A DNA stretch of 64,000 nucleotides from Siphonodentalium dalli (GCA_032622095.1 CP136063.1:268267426-268331425), one strand, 5' to 3'; positions 34,258 to 44,039 are shown, counted from the stretch's first letter. Translations and numbers: made by a program. Notes: generated by a model not told the origin, from the sequence alone.

Positions 34258-34494
34258 GACTTCTTGTGCTATTTTGTCCGTTATGTATATTCTTAATTTA
34301 AGTATGTCATTATATATTGATATATAGTGTAGGATACCATCTTTAAGAATAAAGGTTTTTGCTAATTTTTCGGGTATATTTGTTGATTGCATTTGTTTGA
34401 TAATCTCGGTGATTGTGTGGTCTCCTGATTGTTCATCTCTTATGTTAGTTATAGGGGGAAGGACCGGGCTGTCCTCAAGATCAACTTCTGATTC
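34258..34494 (-). pseudogene. pol: Gypsy pol segment between RNase H and integrase
   Basis: A minus-strand frame is open from the edge of the SINE (34494) to the edge of the fold-back transposon (34258). It contains ILKDGILHYIS and ITDKIAQEVH, the usual entry into gypsy integrase ('DGLLYR...QEVLRLHH'), with the first His of the HHCC zinc site. It is separated from RNase H by the SINE and from the rest of integrase by the fold-back element. Upstream is an acidic linker (EVDLED). Confidence 0.75.
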
Positions 34495-34934
34495 AGTGGT
34501 CCAGTGGTCCAGTGGTTAGCGCGTTGGACTGGTCTTCGCTGTCAACACAGCGAGGCGAGTTCGCGGCTGGCTGGTGGTCTGTTATGATTTTCCACACAGC
34601 AGTGGCTTGGCCGACTTGAGCGATGTGCAATTGTTGGATTGTACACTGTTTGAATCTCGCGCCAAGTTGTTACCCTTGAGCAAGGTCGCTCGTGCTGTGT
34701 CTGCTTTGCACCACCCATGCATTACAAGGGTACCTGATAATGAGCAGTGAAAGATCTTGTCAGTATGCTAGCCATATGGTACCCTCGCATACTCCCGGTT
34801 GTACCTCCCCCTGTCCCCGGGGAGCAGTAGATGGTTACTGAATGTTCAGGCTCATCAGGGTAATAATTGTAAAAACTTTGAGCGCTTTGGGCCTCATGGG
34901 AAAGGCGCTTTACAAATGCTATACATTATTATTC
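34495..34934 (+). mobile_element. tRNA-derived SINE inserted in gypsy pol
   Basis: The 5' end has the look of a tRNA gene: 'ccagtggttagcgcgttgg' is an A box (34501-34525 area) and 'gcgaggcgagttcgcgg' a B-box-like motif about 35 bp later. The body of about 440 bp has no ORF. The 3' end 'gcgctttgggcctcatggg', 'aaaggcgctttacaaatgct', then 'attattatt' resembles LINE-2-type tails used for retrotransposition in trans. It lies opposite to pol and interrupts it after RNase H. Flanking duplication is not clear, as is common for such tails. RNA polymerase III transcription would be expected from the A/B boxes. Confidence 0.85.
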
Positions 34935-35923
34935 TTTTTTGTTTGTTTGTTTCGTTTTGAAAATTCTTGAATAACTTTCATGTCAAGGATATTGACATCA
35001 TGTACAAGGGGATTGGTGGGTGGATTTGGGTAGCTATCTGTGCAAGAATTGATGCACGGGTGTGTGTCGGGGTTTATACGACTGCAAAAATCGGCCGTAA
35101 CATTGTTCGTGCCTTTAATATAAGTAATTTTTGGGTTAAATGCTGATATTTCCAACAACCATTTTTGAATTTTTGTGTTTATCAGATCCTGTTTTTTAAA
35201 CATGTGGATGAGGGGTAAGTGATCTGTTTTAATCTCTACTTGGGAGCCTTGTAAGTATAATTTAAATTGCCTTGCAAACGTGTATATAACAAATGCTTCT
35301 TTTTCTGTGACAGAATAATTCCTTCGTGATTTGTAAAGTTTTTTACTGGCGAATGCGATTGGTAGTTCAACGTGTTTATCATATTGGCTATTAGCATATT
35401 GTGATAGGATTGCACCGATACTATGAATAGATGCATCAATTTTGAGAATTAAAAGTTTGTCGGGATCTGGATAAGCTAAAATAGGGGCAGTTGCTAAGCT
35501 TTCTTTAAGTGTGTCAAATGCTGTTTGGCATGGCGTATCCCATACGAATTTAGCATATTTAGCTGTGAGTTTGATTAAAGGCAATGCCGTGGATGCGAAA
35601 GTAGGAGAATATGATCTGTAAAAATTAAGAATTCCAAGTAATCTGCGGACTTCTTTAACTGATTTCAGAAGTGGTAGAGACATGATAATTGAAATCAGTT
35701 CAGGATCAGGGGATGTGACATTGTTGGAAATAATATGTCCTAAATATTTGACTTGTGGTTGGCAAAATTTAGATTTCGATAGTTTAACTATTAAGCCGTA
35801 TTCCCTGAGTCTGTCAAATAGTTTTGTGAGCTGTTGTATATGCATTTGAGGATCGGAACTATGACAGATCAGATCATCAACAAAACCTTCTACAAATGGG
35901 AGGTCATGGAGGGCCATATTCAT
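34935..35923 (-). CDS. pol: Gypsy reverse transcriptase C-terminal part and RNase H (fragment)
   Basis: An open frame of 334 codons (annotated end 34919 includes a few codons from the SINE). Residues 14-18 are FVDDL, the polymerase YxDD box in its gypsy form, with both catalytic Asp. LGHII (61-65) and the thumb follow; RRLLGILNFYRSY (93-105) is the typical gypsy RT/RH connection. RNase H spans about 155-285 with Asp163 (KIDAS), Glu in TEKEA (206-210), Asp234 (TDHLPL) and Asp278 (TADFCSR). RT copies element RNA into DNA and RNase H removes the template. The frame joins the preceding RT segment across an A8/T8 homopolymer near 35930. Confidence 0.92.
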
Positions 35924-36177
35924 GAGTTTAAAAAAAACCCTGAGCTCGAGACATATCCCATTGGAGCTCTTTGATAGCTGTATTGACCTTCCGACGTGTT
36001 CATAGTTAGAATTGGAACATGTTCGGGTTCAACTCCGATAACATGGTAGGCATTTGATAAATCAAAGATACTGAAGATGGTTGAGCCAAGTAACTTGGAC
36101 GATATTTCGGTAAAACTAGGCATAGACCATTTTAATGGAATGGAAACATCATTGAGTTTTCTCAGATCGATCACCAA
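35920..36177 (-). CDS. pol: Gypsy reverse transcriptase, palm segment with motif A (fragment)
   Basis: Open for 85 codons. VIDLRKLN near its start is the usual 'x-DYRxLN' block, and FSIFDLSNAYH carries motif A with its catalytic Asp. YQRAPMGY corresponds to the 'F..MPFGL' block. It starts where the upstream RT frame breaks near 36175 and ends at a homopolymer (T8 on the minus strand, plus 35930-35937), after which the frame changes to the one with FVDDL. No internal stop. It uses a non-ATG codon at its 5' edge, which only marks the frameshift. Confidence 0.85.
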   Translation of the reverse strand: MVIDLRKLNDVSIPLKWSMPSFTEISSKLLGSTIFSIFDLSNAYHVIGVEPEHVPILTMNTSEGQYSYQRAPMGYVSSSGFFLNS

Positions 36178-36869
36178 TTGGTAATTAGGGTACCGTCAGG
36201 GTTGGGTGTGGATTTACGGATGAGGAGACTGGGAAATCCCCACGAGGAATGGGCAGTGGGTTTAATGATGTCTGCATCTAATAATTTTTTAATCTCGGCA
36301 GCCATAATCCGTTGTTTGTTAAGCGGTGTTGGGTATTTTTTGCAAAAAATAGGTAAAGTATTTGGTTTGAGGTCGATTTTCATTTTAATTTTTGGACAAT
36401 ATCCTATCTTGTTTATGTCATTTGTAAAAACGTCAGGATAGTGTGATACTAGTTGCAATATTTGCTGTTTAAGGTGTTGAGGTGCTACAATATCATCGAT
36501 AGATATAGGTTGAGTCTTGGTGATTGGAGGGTTAACGTCTTGCCGGTCACCTATGGTGTTGATACTGTGGTTGGTTGGCGGAGATGAGTTAATGTTTTCC
36601 TCGTCAGATGTCCTGCATATCATTTGCTCGTGAATGCCAAATGCTTGTGCTATTATGCGACCTTTCCTAATCGTCATATGTGAGGCGGATTGATTTTCTA
36701 TCATGACGCAAATATTTTGATTAGTTGCGTCTGCTATCGTGTCGGTTACATGTACATTGGGTTCCTGTTCAAAAATGGACATGTTACCTTTGCCTATTTG
36801 GATTATAGGTATGTTAAACATATTATTTGGTCCTATGAGTCTGCCTGTTATGATTGCGCATGAGTGGGA
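36171..36869 (-). CDS. pol: Gypsy pol, protease-RT linker and RT N-terminus (fragment)
   Basis: In the same frame as the protease segment; only a TAA at 36870-36872 separates them. It includes a spacer rich in Asn, Thr and Ile and then the RT fingers: HYPDVFT, KKYPTPL and IIKPTAHSSWGFPSLLIRK, the counterpart of 'I.PS.SPWASPVVLVKKKDG'. It ends near 36171 at a one-base frameshift; the next frame continues with the VIDLRKLN block. Confidence 0.88.
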   Translation of the reverse strand, partial: SHSCAIITGRLIGPNNMFNIPIIQIGKGNMSIFEQEPNVHVTDTIADATNQNICVMIENQSASHMTIRKGRIIAQAFGIHEQMICRTSDEENINSSPPTNHSINTIGDRQDVNPPITKTQPISIDDIVAPQHLKQQILQLVSHYPDVFTNDINKIGYCPKIKMKIDLKPNTLPIFCKKYPTPLNKQRIMAAEIKKLLDADIIKPTAHSSWGFPSLLIRKSTPNPDGTLITNW

Positions 36870-37811
36870 TTATAATGAAACGTTATTTGTTGATTGGATA
36901 AGTGATGCAATGTGACCGTCCCTTAACATTGGGTATAATTGATTCTGAATTCTGAATTTTTCTAAATCAAAGTAAAGTCTAATACTGTGTTGTTTCATAA
37001 AGTCGCGCCCTAAAATACACGGACGTGATAGAGTTGCACATATGACAAATTTGTGTGTAAGAATGAGTTTTCCGATTCTAAATGTGAGATGTGTGGATCC
37101 AAAAACTTTCATTGGTGTTCCATCGGCTGATGTGAGTAACACGTGTTCTTTAATTAAAGGTGGCCGATTTGGTATGGATCTATAAATATCGTATTTCAAG
37201 CAACTGGTGGTTGCTCCAGAATCTAATAGTGAACGAATGCGTTGTCTGTGTATTTTATTGATAGTTGAGCATGGTGTTTGGTTTAGAGCACAATCTGTCA
37301 TATCACTTGGATATTTAAGTACTGGTATTGTATGTCGTATGGGTCTTAACGGTGGCATTACAGGGTTAATTGCAATATTTGAATGTGATTCGGGAGAATT
37401 GGTGCGTGTTGAATTTCTTTTTGATGATGATTGAGAATTAGTAATTTGTTGGCGCATTGGATTTTCAAGGTTATTCACTGTTTTAAATTGAGAAGGAAAC
37501 TTTAAGTCAAGAAGAGATAAAATAGGCTTATTTGGAATGTTATGAAACATGGGTTTCATAGGAGGACACCTGTTATTGCAGTTGGTGGTATGTTTGGCAG
37601 GTCTGTAGCGTGGAAGATTAAGTGGACGCCGAGTGCGGTAATTAAGATATCGTTGTCTTTGACACCGTGATGGGAGCGTGGGGTAATGATTAATGGGCTG
37701 TAGCTGTGAATTATAGACTCTATGCTTTTGAGATTCGTATGCCCGATGAGATCTGGCATATCTATGATTGTGGCCGTCAATGGTGCTAATTATACTTCCA
37801 TGTGTTAACAT
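36870..37811 (-). CDS. pol: Gypsy pol N-terminal region with aspartic protease (fragment)
   Basis: 313 codons. The first ~150 are basic and Asn/Pro/Ser-rich, like the nucleocapsid-protease spacer of gypsy polyproteins. Residues 195-200 are LLDSGA, the retropepsin active-site triad (DSG), and 266-272 are ILGRDFM, the matching C-terminal protease block. The enzyme would process Gag and Pol. A 13-bp duplication marks its 5' border (37807-37819), beyond which a 2.45-kb insert separates it from gag; the ATG at 37811 is probably not the native start. The TAA at 36870 is premature. Confidence 0.88.
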   Translation of the reverse strand: MLTHGSIISTIDGHNHRYARSHRAYESQKHRVYNSQLQPINHYPTLPSRCQRQRYLNYRTRRPLNLPRYRPAKHTTNCNNRCPPMKPMFHNIPNKPILSLLDLKFPSQFKTVNNLENPMRQQITNSQSSSKRNSTRTNSPESHSNIAINPVMPPLRPIRHTIPVLKYPSDMTDCALNQTPCSTINKIHRQRIRSLLDSGATTSCLKYDIYRSIPNRPPLIKEHVLLTSADGTPMKVFGSTHLTFRIGKLILTHKFVICATLSRPCILGRDFMKQHSIRLYFDLEKFRIQNQLYPMLRDGHIASLIQSTNNVSL

Positions 37812-37819
37812 GGAAGTAT

Positions 37820-40267
37820 ATTGTAATTCTTCTGGCTTTTATTGTTTTACTTCTTATTCTTCTTATTCCAATAACATGCCTTAATCTCCGGAACGGCTGG
37901 ACCGATTCGCCTACTGTTTTCGGCTTTAGTATATAACTTTGGAAGTTCTCTGAAAATGGCCCATTGAGAATTTCGTCCGACCTTGACCTTCGGAGTTATC
38001 GCCATTTTGTTGATTTTTGGGGGTTTTTCGCGACACAAAAGTCCTTGCGAAATCGAGGTTTGAATTCTTATATCGTCAAAACAGCTTGACCGATTGATTT
38101 GAAATTTGGTACCTGCATAGCCATTGAGTATACGAAGACGAGGCACAAATAGGGAATTTCGTGTGACTTTGAACTTTGGAAACAACGCTCTCTATCTGTT
38201 TTATTGTTGTGCACATATCTCCTCCGAAACGGCTTGAGATATCGATTTCGGACTTTTTTCATTATTTGCGCATGTATGTGTGTTATGAACCGCCGAAAAA
38301 TTATAGGGTTCGCACTTCCGGTTTAAAAGTTCGCTACTGGTCGAAGGATAAAACAACGCTCTTTATAGGGAATCTAGAACGGCTTGAGATATTGAGTTGG
38401 GACTTTTTGCATTATGTGCAGCAAATTCTGCGCTATCGAACGATTTATATAGTTAACGGATATCACTTCCGGTTCGGGAGAGCGGGCGTGTGGGTATGTA
38501 TCTCAAAACTATTTTAGCGCATATTTTGATGACATTTGGTAGACGTCATCAGTAGATGCCACTGATTGCTATGCAACTCGAATTTTAAAAATCGGAGATA
38601 AACTTCGTTAGTTATGGCTGTTTAAAAACCTGATTTATTTCCGACCTTGACCTTCAGAGTTATCGACATTTTGTTGATTTTTGGGGGGTCTTCGCGCCAC
38701 TAAAATGACTTGCAAAATTGAGGTTTGATTTCTTATATCGCCGAAACGGCTTGGCCGATTGATTTGAAATTGGGAACCTTCTTATACATTGCGCATTGGC
38801 AGTCGATGAATTAATAGGAAACTTCGTCTGACCTTGACCTTTGGGTACAACGCTCTTTATCGGTTTTATTGTTGTGAAGAGATCTCCTCCTAAACGGCTT
38901 GAGATATGGGGTTCGGACTTTTTCATTATTTGCGCATGTATGTGTGTCATGAACCGCCGAAAAATGATATGGTTCGCACCTCCGGTTTAAAAGTTCGCTA
39001 CTTGTCGAAGGATAAAATAACGCTCTTTATAGGGAATCCTAAACGGCTTGAGATATTGAGTTGGAACTTTTTGCACAATGTGCAGCAAACTATGCGCTCT
39101 CGAACGATATATTTAGTTAACGGAATTCACTTCCGGTTCGGGAGAACGGGCGTGTGGGTATGTATCTCAAAACTATTTTGGCGCAGATTTGGATGAAATT
39201 TGGTGGACATAATCTTTATTTGTTGCTGACCACTACTCCGCTCCGATTTTTAAAATCGGACTTAAACTTCTCGAGTTATTGCTGCTTAGAGACCTGATTT
39301 GTATGGGGTTTTCGGACCCCTAGAATGACTTGCAAAATTGCAAAATCGATGTTTGATTTCTTATACCGTCGAAACGGCTTGGCCAATTGATTTGAAATTT
39401 TGTACCTGCATAGCCATTGAGCATACGCAGTCGATGCATTAATAAAGAATTTCATCTGACCTTGACCTTTGGAACAACGCTCTTTATATGTTTTATTGTT
39501 GTTAACGTATCTCCTCCTAAACGGCATGAGATATCTGGTTGGGACTTTTTTCGTTATTTGCGCATGCACATGTGTTACACACCACCGAAAAATTATAGGG
39601 GTCGCCCTTCCGGTTTAAAAGTTGACCCTGGGTCGAATAATAAAATTACTCTCTTTATACGAAATCCAGAACGGCTTGAGATATTGAGTTGGGACTTTTT
39701 GCGTTATGTGCATCCAACTGTGCGATGTATAAAGATATATATAGTTAACGGATTTCACTTCCGGTTCTGGAGAACGGGCGTGTGTGTATGTACCTCAAAA
39801 CTGTTTTGGCGCAGATTATAATGAAATTTAATGGATATAATCTCTAGTTGCCGATGATCACTATCCCACTCGAATTTTTTTAATCGGGCTGAAACTTCTG
39901 GAGTTATGGCTGCTTAAATACCTGGTTTTTGGGAAGGTTTCGTGCCACCATAATAACTTGCACATCGAGTTACATTTCTCATATCGTCAAAACGGCTCAG
40001 CCAATTGATTTGAAATTTTGTACCTGCATAGCCATTGAGCATTCACAGTTTTTGTGCATCAGACTCTGCGCTGTATGTTGATATATATAGGGTACTGATT
40101 TGACTTCCGGTTTGGGAGAACTGGCGAGTGGGTGCAGAATTTGATGAAATTTGGTGGATAAAATACTGTGGTTGGTGACTAGTACTATGGTATATAGTAT
40201 CACAATACTCGCATGTGTCTGCTGACAACTAACTCGTTAATGGACGACACAGGTTCCCGTCATTGGC
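37820..40267 (-). mobile_element. 2.45-kb insertion with 640-bp internal tandem repeats and 13-bp target duplication
   Basis: The 13-mer AACATGGAAGTAT occurs at 37807-37819 and 40268-40280, flanking the insert. Inside, 'ctcctccNaaacggcttgagatat', 'ttatttgcgcatg', 'gaaccgccgaaaaatta', 'cttccggtttaaaagttcgc', 'aacgctctttatagg' and 'cacttccggttcgggaga' repeat with starts near 38220, 38884 and 39511, a unit of about 630-660 bp. On the minus strand it ends in an A-rich tail ('ggaataagaagaataagaag', 'taaaacaataaaag'). A tail plus a 13-bp duplication suggests target-primed (LINE-mobilised) insertion of a non-autonomous retroelement. Frames of 96-134 codons repeat among units and show no domain. Confidence 0.8.
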
Positions 40268-40373
40268 AACATGGAAGTATCGAAATTGCTGTGCAATTAC
40301 AGTTTCATTCTAGTTTAATGTGTAATTGGACTCATTGCCTTGTGTCTACTTGGGGTTAAATTTGAATGAGTCC

Positions 40374-41498
40374 TTATCTGTTTAAAAATTGATTATTATC
40401 TTGCACTCGACGTCTACATTGGTCCATTGTATGATTATTTAATATGCAGTATGTACAGAAGAGGGGTCGTTGATGCGGTGTAGCATATCTTGCATCCATG
40501 GTCTGGATGCGGTTTTGATGGGAGACCCTTGGGGCAGAGTAGGGGTGGTGAGAGTTTGAAGGTTTGCGCCTGTGGGGGTGATCATTGATTCGGTGTCTGT
40601 CTTTGGATTGGCGGGGGTATAGGTAGATTGTGATGGCCATCGTGGAATGTGTCGTTGGTTATTGTCGATATCCATTGGTTGAGGGGATTGTAACTGTGGG
40701 GATTGGTTATAGTCATTGTGATGTTCACCGTAATGTAAGCGATAACGCTGCCGAAGGTTCATTTCGCGTAGGGCAATATCCGTAGCTCTATCAAGCGTTA
40801 CGGGGTCTTCTTTGAGAAGCCTAAATTTAATACTAGAGTCGCGAATGCCGTCGGAAAAGAATTCTACTAGTTGTGTTTGTACTGCTCTTGTATTAATTTC
40901 ATCGGTAAAAGCGTGTATAGCGAGTGTATGTATGAGTTCTGCAAACATTGCAATCGTTTCAGTATGTCTCTGCCTAATGGCTCGTAATGAGGAAAGGGCC
41001 TGAGGCGAATCGGTTATGGAGCTGAATAATGAACGTAATTGTGATTTCAAATCGGCCCAGGTGAACGTGAATTTTCCGTCCGTGTTATTTTCATTTATGA
41101 AGCGTTGAATAAATTCAGAAACTTGAGATTTACATGTTTGAGCGGCAAATTTAATAATAGTCTCATCTTGTGCCGAAATCGCGCGGAAATATTTTTCCAC
41201 AGAATGGACCCATCGAAAGGTTCAATAATGGAGTTCATACCCAGAAGTGCCGTTATTGTTGTCTGAGTTTTTAAACTGTCCGTCTGGTCGCGGGTAGAAC
41301 TAGTGAAATGGCTAATTTCATGGGTAAGCCGTGACAATAGCAAGTTTTGAGTATCTTTGCCCGTTTCATTAGTAATGTCTGTGTGGGGGGGGGGGGTCTT
41401 GCGGTTGATCGGTCCGTTTCCCGGTTTAATTCAAGGTGATGCTGATAACTTTGGCTTAGATGAAAATAATTGCTGCTCTGCGGAGGTGGTGACTCCAT
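40374..41498 (-). pseudogene. gag: Gypsy Gag polyprotein (frameshifted)
   Basis: The first ATG giving a sensible N-terminus is 41498 (MESPPPQSSN). The frame is lost at a C12 homopolymer (plus 41385-41396), regained in LLSRLTHEISHF, shifted again near 41213 at EPFDGS, and then runs as a capsid-like frame of 253 codons (41200-40439) with helical, Arg/Gln-rich text. Near 40460 it shifts once more to a frame ending with a CCHC zinc knuckle, CTYCILNNHTMDQC (C-x2-C-x4-H-x4-C, 40457-40416), and stop at 40374. Gag packages RNA into particles. The knuckle and position upstream of protease identify it; the capsid has no name-able motif. Confidence 0.82.
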
Positions 41499-42250
41499 TT
41501 TGTTATTGAGGGTTAACGGCGTCTGTTTTGGGATCTATGGTAAGGGTGCGAGATATGTTGTATTTTTTTCCAAGTGCCGTGGCGGTGTATTATGCGATTA
41601 AGGTGTATTTGACACGATTCAGGTGATTTATTAGGATGTTTTATGGGAATTGCCGCGACTATCGAGTTGACAATAAGTTTTGGATAATCAGTAAAATGAG
41701 CGGGAAATGTATGCTACTCGTTCCAGGAATCTAGTGTATGTCCTGAGTAATTATTTGTAATCATACAACGCACGTATAAGCAGATTGTATCGTGCGTTAT
41801 ATCAATGTGAATGGAATTGCAATATTTAATGAGTTGTGGCGATAAAGTTATTTGGTGGGGTAAAGCGTATCTACAGTAAGTTTTAAAATTAAGAACTGAA
41901 TGTTGTTTGTGAGAGGTGGGTGGTATGGGCTGATCGTTCAATGCGTGTATTGTAGTAGGATGGGTAGGTAGTGTTGGTGTAGTAGAATCGGGTGAAGTGT
42001 CCATAACCACGTGCAATTTGACAGCAAATGTGAAAGAAAAGATGGTCACTCACCAATTTCCAAGAAGAATAATGTGCACGAATCTGTGATGATGAATGGG
42101 TAGGCGATGTACAGAATGTTTTTGTAGTGTTTTTTTTTGGAAACAGAAGGGTGTCCAAATCGGATGGTAATGTTTATATGTTGCTGGATCTGGTCTGCAA
42201 AAGGCGTGAGTAATGTTTCTAGCTGGATACACGGTGTGAGCTGGTCGTAG
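41499..42250 (-). other. Gypsy 5' leader region
   Basis: Between the 5' tandem repeats and gag. Several short minus-strand frames (73-111 codons) exist, one starting MDTSPDSTTPTLP at 42011-41714 area. None has a recognisable motif; an extra leader ORF or an N-terminal Gag extension is possible but unsupported. Confidence 0.45.
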
Positions 42251-42254
42251 GAAA

Positions 42255-42560
42255 ACAATGTGTCCAAACGGTTGATTCGTCAATATCAGAAAGGTATGGT
42301 ATGCGGTCCTGTGTGTTCAAAGGGTTGAGTCGTCGATATCAGATGAGTATGGTATGCGGTCTTGTGTGTCCAAAGGGTTGGGTCGTCGATGTCAGATGAG
42401 TATGGTATGCGGTCCTGTGTGTTCAAAGGGTTGGTATGCGGTCCTGTTTGCCCAAAGGGTTGAGTTGTGATTGTCCGATGCAGTAGTCTAGTGTGTAAGG
42501 CTGTCTCTCCGTGGCTGGTGTGTAAGGCTGTATCCCCGTGGTTGAGTAGCGGTTTGAGAT
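42255..42560 (-). repeat. Tandem repeats of about 65 bp in the gypsy leader
   Basis: 'ggtatgcggtcctgtgtgttcaaagggttgagtcgtcgatatcagatgagtat' recurs about four times (starts near 42296, 42354, 42412 and a short unit near 42431), followed by a two-copy 'gtgtaaggctgtNtcNccgtgg' repeat (42496 and 42522). Leader repeats of this kind are common in LTR retroelements and vary between copies. Confidence 0.75.
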
Positions 42561-42623
42561 TGTTTCTGCTTTGTAGTGATCGTTTAGTGGCCGAGACTTC
42601 AAGTTGTGTTGTGAGATGTAGAA

Positions 42624-42638
42624 CTGTTCACGGTACCA
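42624..42638 (-). promoter_or_regulatory. Possible tRNA primer-binding site
   Basis: The minus strand reads TGGTACCGTGAACAG starting nine bases inside the 5' LTR edge. TGG at the start of a primer site pairs with the CCA end of a tRNA, and the spacing is right. The matching tRNA was not identified. Confidence 0.45.
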
Positions 42639-42647
42639 TTAATACTA

Positions 42648-43135
42648 TGTGAGGTAATGAACACATAGATATATATATAGGTACAAGTCTTTATTACGTC
42701 ATGAATAAGATACAAGCAGTGTATACAAATGTGTCAATCAAGTCGCCGCGAAGTAAGGTCCCCGAATGGGTGATGCCTGGTATGGGTGATGCCTGGAGAG
42801 GTGTACAAACCTCGAGATGAGATGACTCTAGTGAAAGCATGAAGTGATGGGGTGTGGCTGTTTCTTATATACTATTTGAGATGCATATTAGATGAGGCGT
42901 TTGATAATACACATCGGGATTGGTTCCGCCGTTATGGTCATTTCCCTTGACCATATTTGGGAACCATCTTCATTGTGTGTATGTCTTCGCTGGGAGTAAG
43001 GTGTGTGAGGTTTCGTTAAGAAACCGAGCACGAATATTTGAGTTTGGGGTTCTATATATTGGGACATTCGTGTAGTTTGAATCAAGTTGTGGGACTATAA
43101 TGGGGTATGGGCAATTGTATATGGCGTTATGTCAC
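42648..43135 (-). mobile_element. Gypsy 5' LTR (LTR A)
   Basis: About 488 bp beginning and ending in TG..CA form (plus strand 'tgtgaggtaatgaac' to 'gcgttatgtca'). It is matched along its whole length by 58573-59070: 'caatcaagtcgccgcgaagtaa', 'gatgcctggagaggtgta', 'cacatcgggattggtt', 'tatgtcttcgctgggagt' and 'ttgagtttggggttctatat'. On the minus strand a TATA-like TATATAG (43058-43052) and a poly-A signal AATAAA (42695-42690) are in suitable order for U3 and R. It lies upstream of gag. Confidence 0.88.
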
Positions 43136-43172
43136 TCCAATAGCAACCCTCTAGCCACGTCTCTGGCCTTAA

Positions 43173-43625
43173 AGACCCACTTAATTTTTCAGACTCCCAA
43201 TTACATTATATAAAATATATGCATGCTATATTATATACCATTTGAAAGATGAAGCTCCTAAATATTGTATTATCAACTTATCCGGTGTAATCAACTGTGA
43301 ACATGTTGTTTTGTTGAGTTGGCAATACTTTTTGCCATCTAGATTTCAGAAAAAAGCAGTATATTTTTCAATGCAGGGGGAAAAACTCTATATATTAAAG
43401 ATAGACTTCTTCTCCTTCCAATGAACAAGTTGGAATTCTGCTGCATTCTGGGATCCAAAAGGGGGTGGTGGTTTATATGTCTCTGTTGGGCATCCTCTGA
43501 TACAAAGACGTTTCAAATAGTGATGAATTATAGTATTTTAATCTTATTTTATTGGTATAGGTTGTTATTAAAACTGTATCAAGTCACTATACAAAGTATT
43601 GGTGACTCGAAAATTAAGTGAGTCT
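43173..43625. mobile_element. TTAA-flanked MITE, TIR AGACYCACTTAATTTT
   Basis: TTAA at 43169-43172 and 43626-43629 flank 453 bp. Ends 'agacccacttaatttttcaga' and 'tcgaaaattaagtgagtct' are inverted repeats continuing to 'ctcccaat'/'attggtga'. The 60- and 66-codon frames inside carry no domain. Its ends differ from those of T1-T3, so it is a second TTAA family. It lies 37 bp from LTR A. Confidence 0.8.
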
Positions 43626-43744
43626 TTAAGGTGTAACTTTCCAAAGTGTAAACGACACTATTAATTATATCATGGAACTTTATTCCTATTTGGAGAATGG
43701 CACACTCATTGCTCAGACCACATTCTCAATCAGAGGCCGCTACA

Positions 43745-43862
43745 TGGCAAGATCAACCTACACCATGTACCATGGTACCCCACATATGATATTTAATACT
43801 GGTGATGGCAAGTTCAAGCTACACGATGTACCATGGTATCCCACATATGATATGTAATACTG
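43745..43862 (+). repeat. Two-copy direct repeat of about 60 bp
   Basis: 'caNgatgtaccatggtaNcccacatatgatatNtaatactggtg' occurs near 43763 and 43825, joined by 'atggcaagttcaagctaca'. The copies are almost identical, so the duplication is recent. No gene is implied. Confidence 0.75.
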
Positions 43863-44039
43863 GTGTAGTCTGCAACATAATTTTAGAAATCATAGTTCTA
43901 TTTCCCCAATCTCCATCAGTTCTATAACAGGGCAACTGTATTAACTTAATGGTCACAGTATCATAATTAGATTGAAATCATCTATAAACAATATTGAAAT
44001 TCTATTCAATAAATATTTATTCAAATATATCGATTTCAT

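Larger units (their letters stand above)
31330..43135 (-). mobile_element. Ty3/gypsy LTR retrotransposon, 5' LTR to integrase, 3' part missing
   Basis: Reading the minus strand: 5' LTR (43135-42648), possible primer-binding site, leader with tandem repeats, gag, protease, reverse transcriptase, RNase H, integrase. This order with integrase last is that of Ty3/gypsy (Metaviridae), not Ty1/copia. Three foreign insertions interrupt it: 37820-40267, 34495-34934 and 32997-34257. Excluding these, about 7.7 kb of element remains. There is no env and no 3' LTR; at 31330 the satellite begins. The LTR matches the one at 58573-59070, which follows an envelope-like gene, so this family probably carried env. 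Multiple stops and frameshifts mean this copy is not functional as read. Confidence 0.9.

Noticed and set aside
34495-34590. Functional tRNA gene
   Set aside because: A and B boxes are tRNA-like but the cloverleaf is not completed, and the sequence continues into a SINE body and tail.
36178-36441. Plus-strand ORFs within gypsy pol (36178-36441, 37207-37434, 40812-41003)
   Set aside because: They are antisense shadows of RT, protease and Gag frames, whose protein motifs lie on the minus strand.
31330-43135. Ty1/copia or Bel-Pao assignment of the LTR element
   Set aside because: Integrase lies after RNase H, and the FVDDL box with the RT-RNase H connection text are those of Ty3/gypsy.
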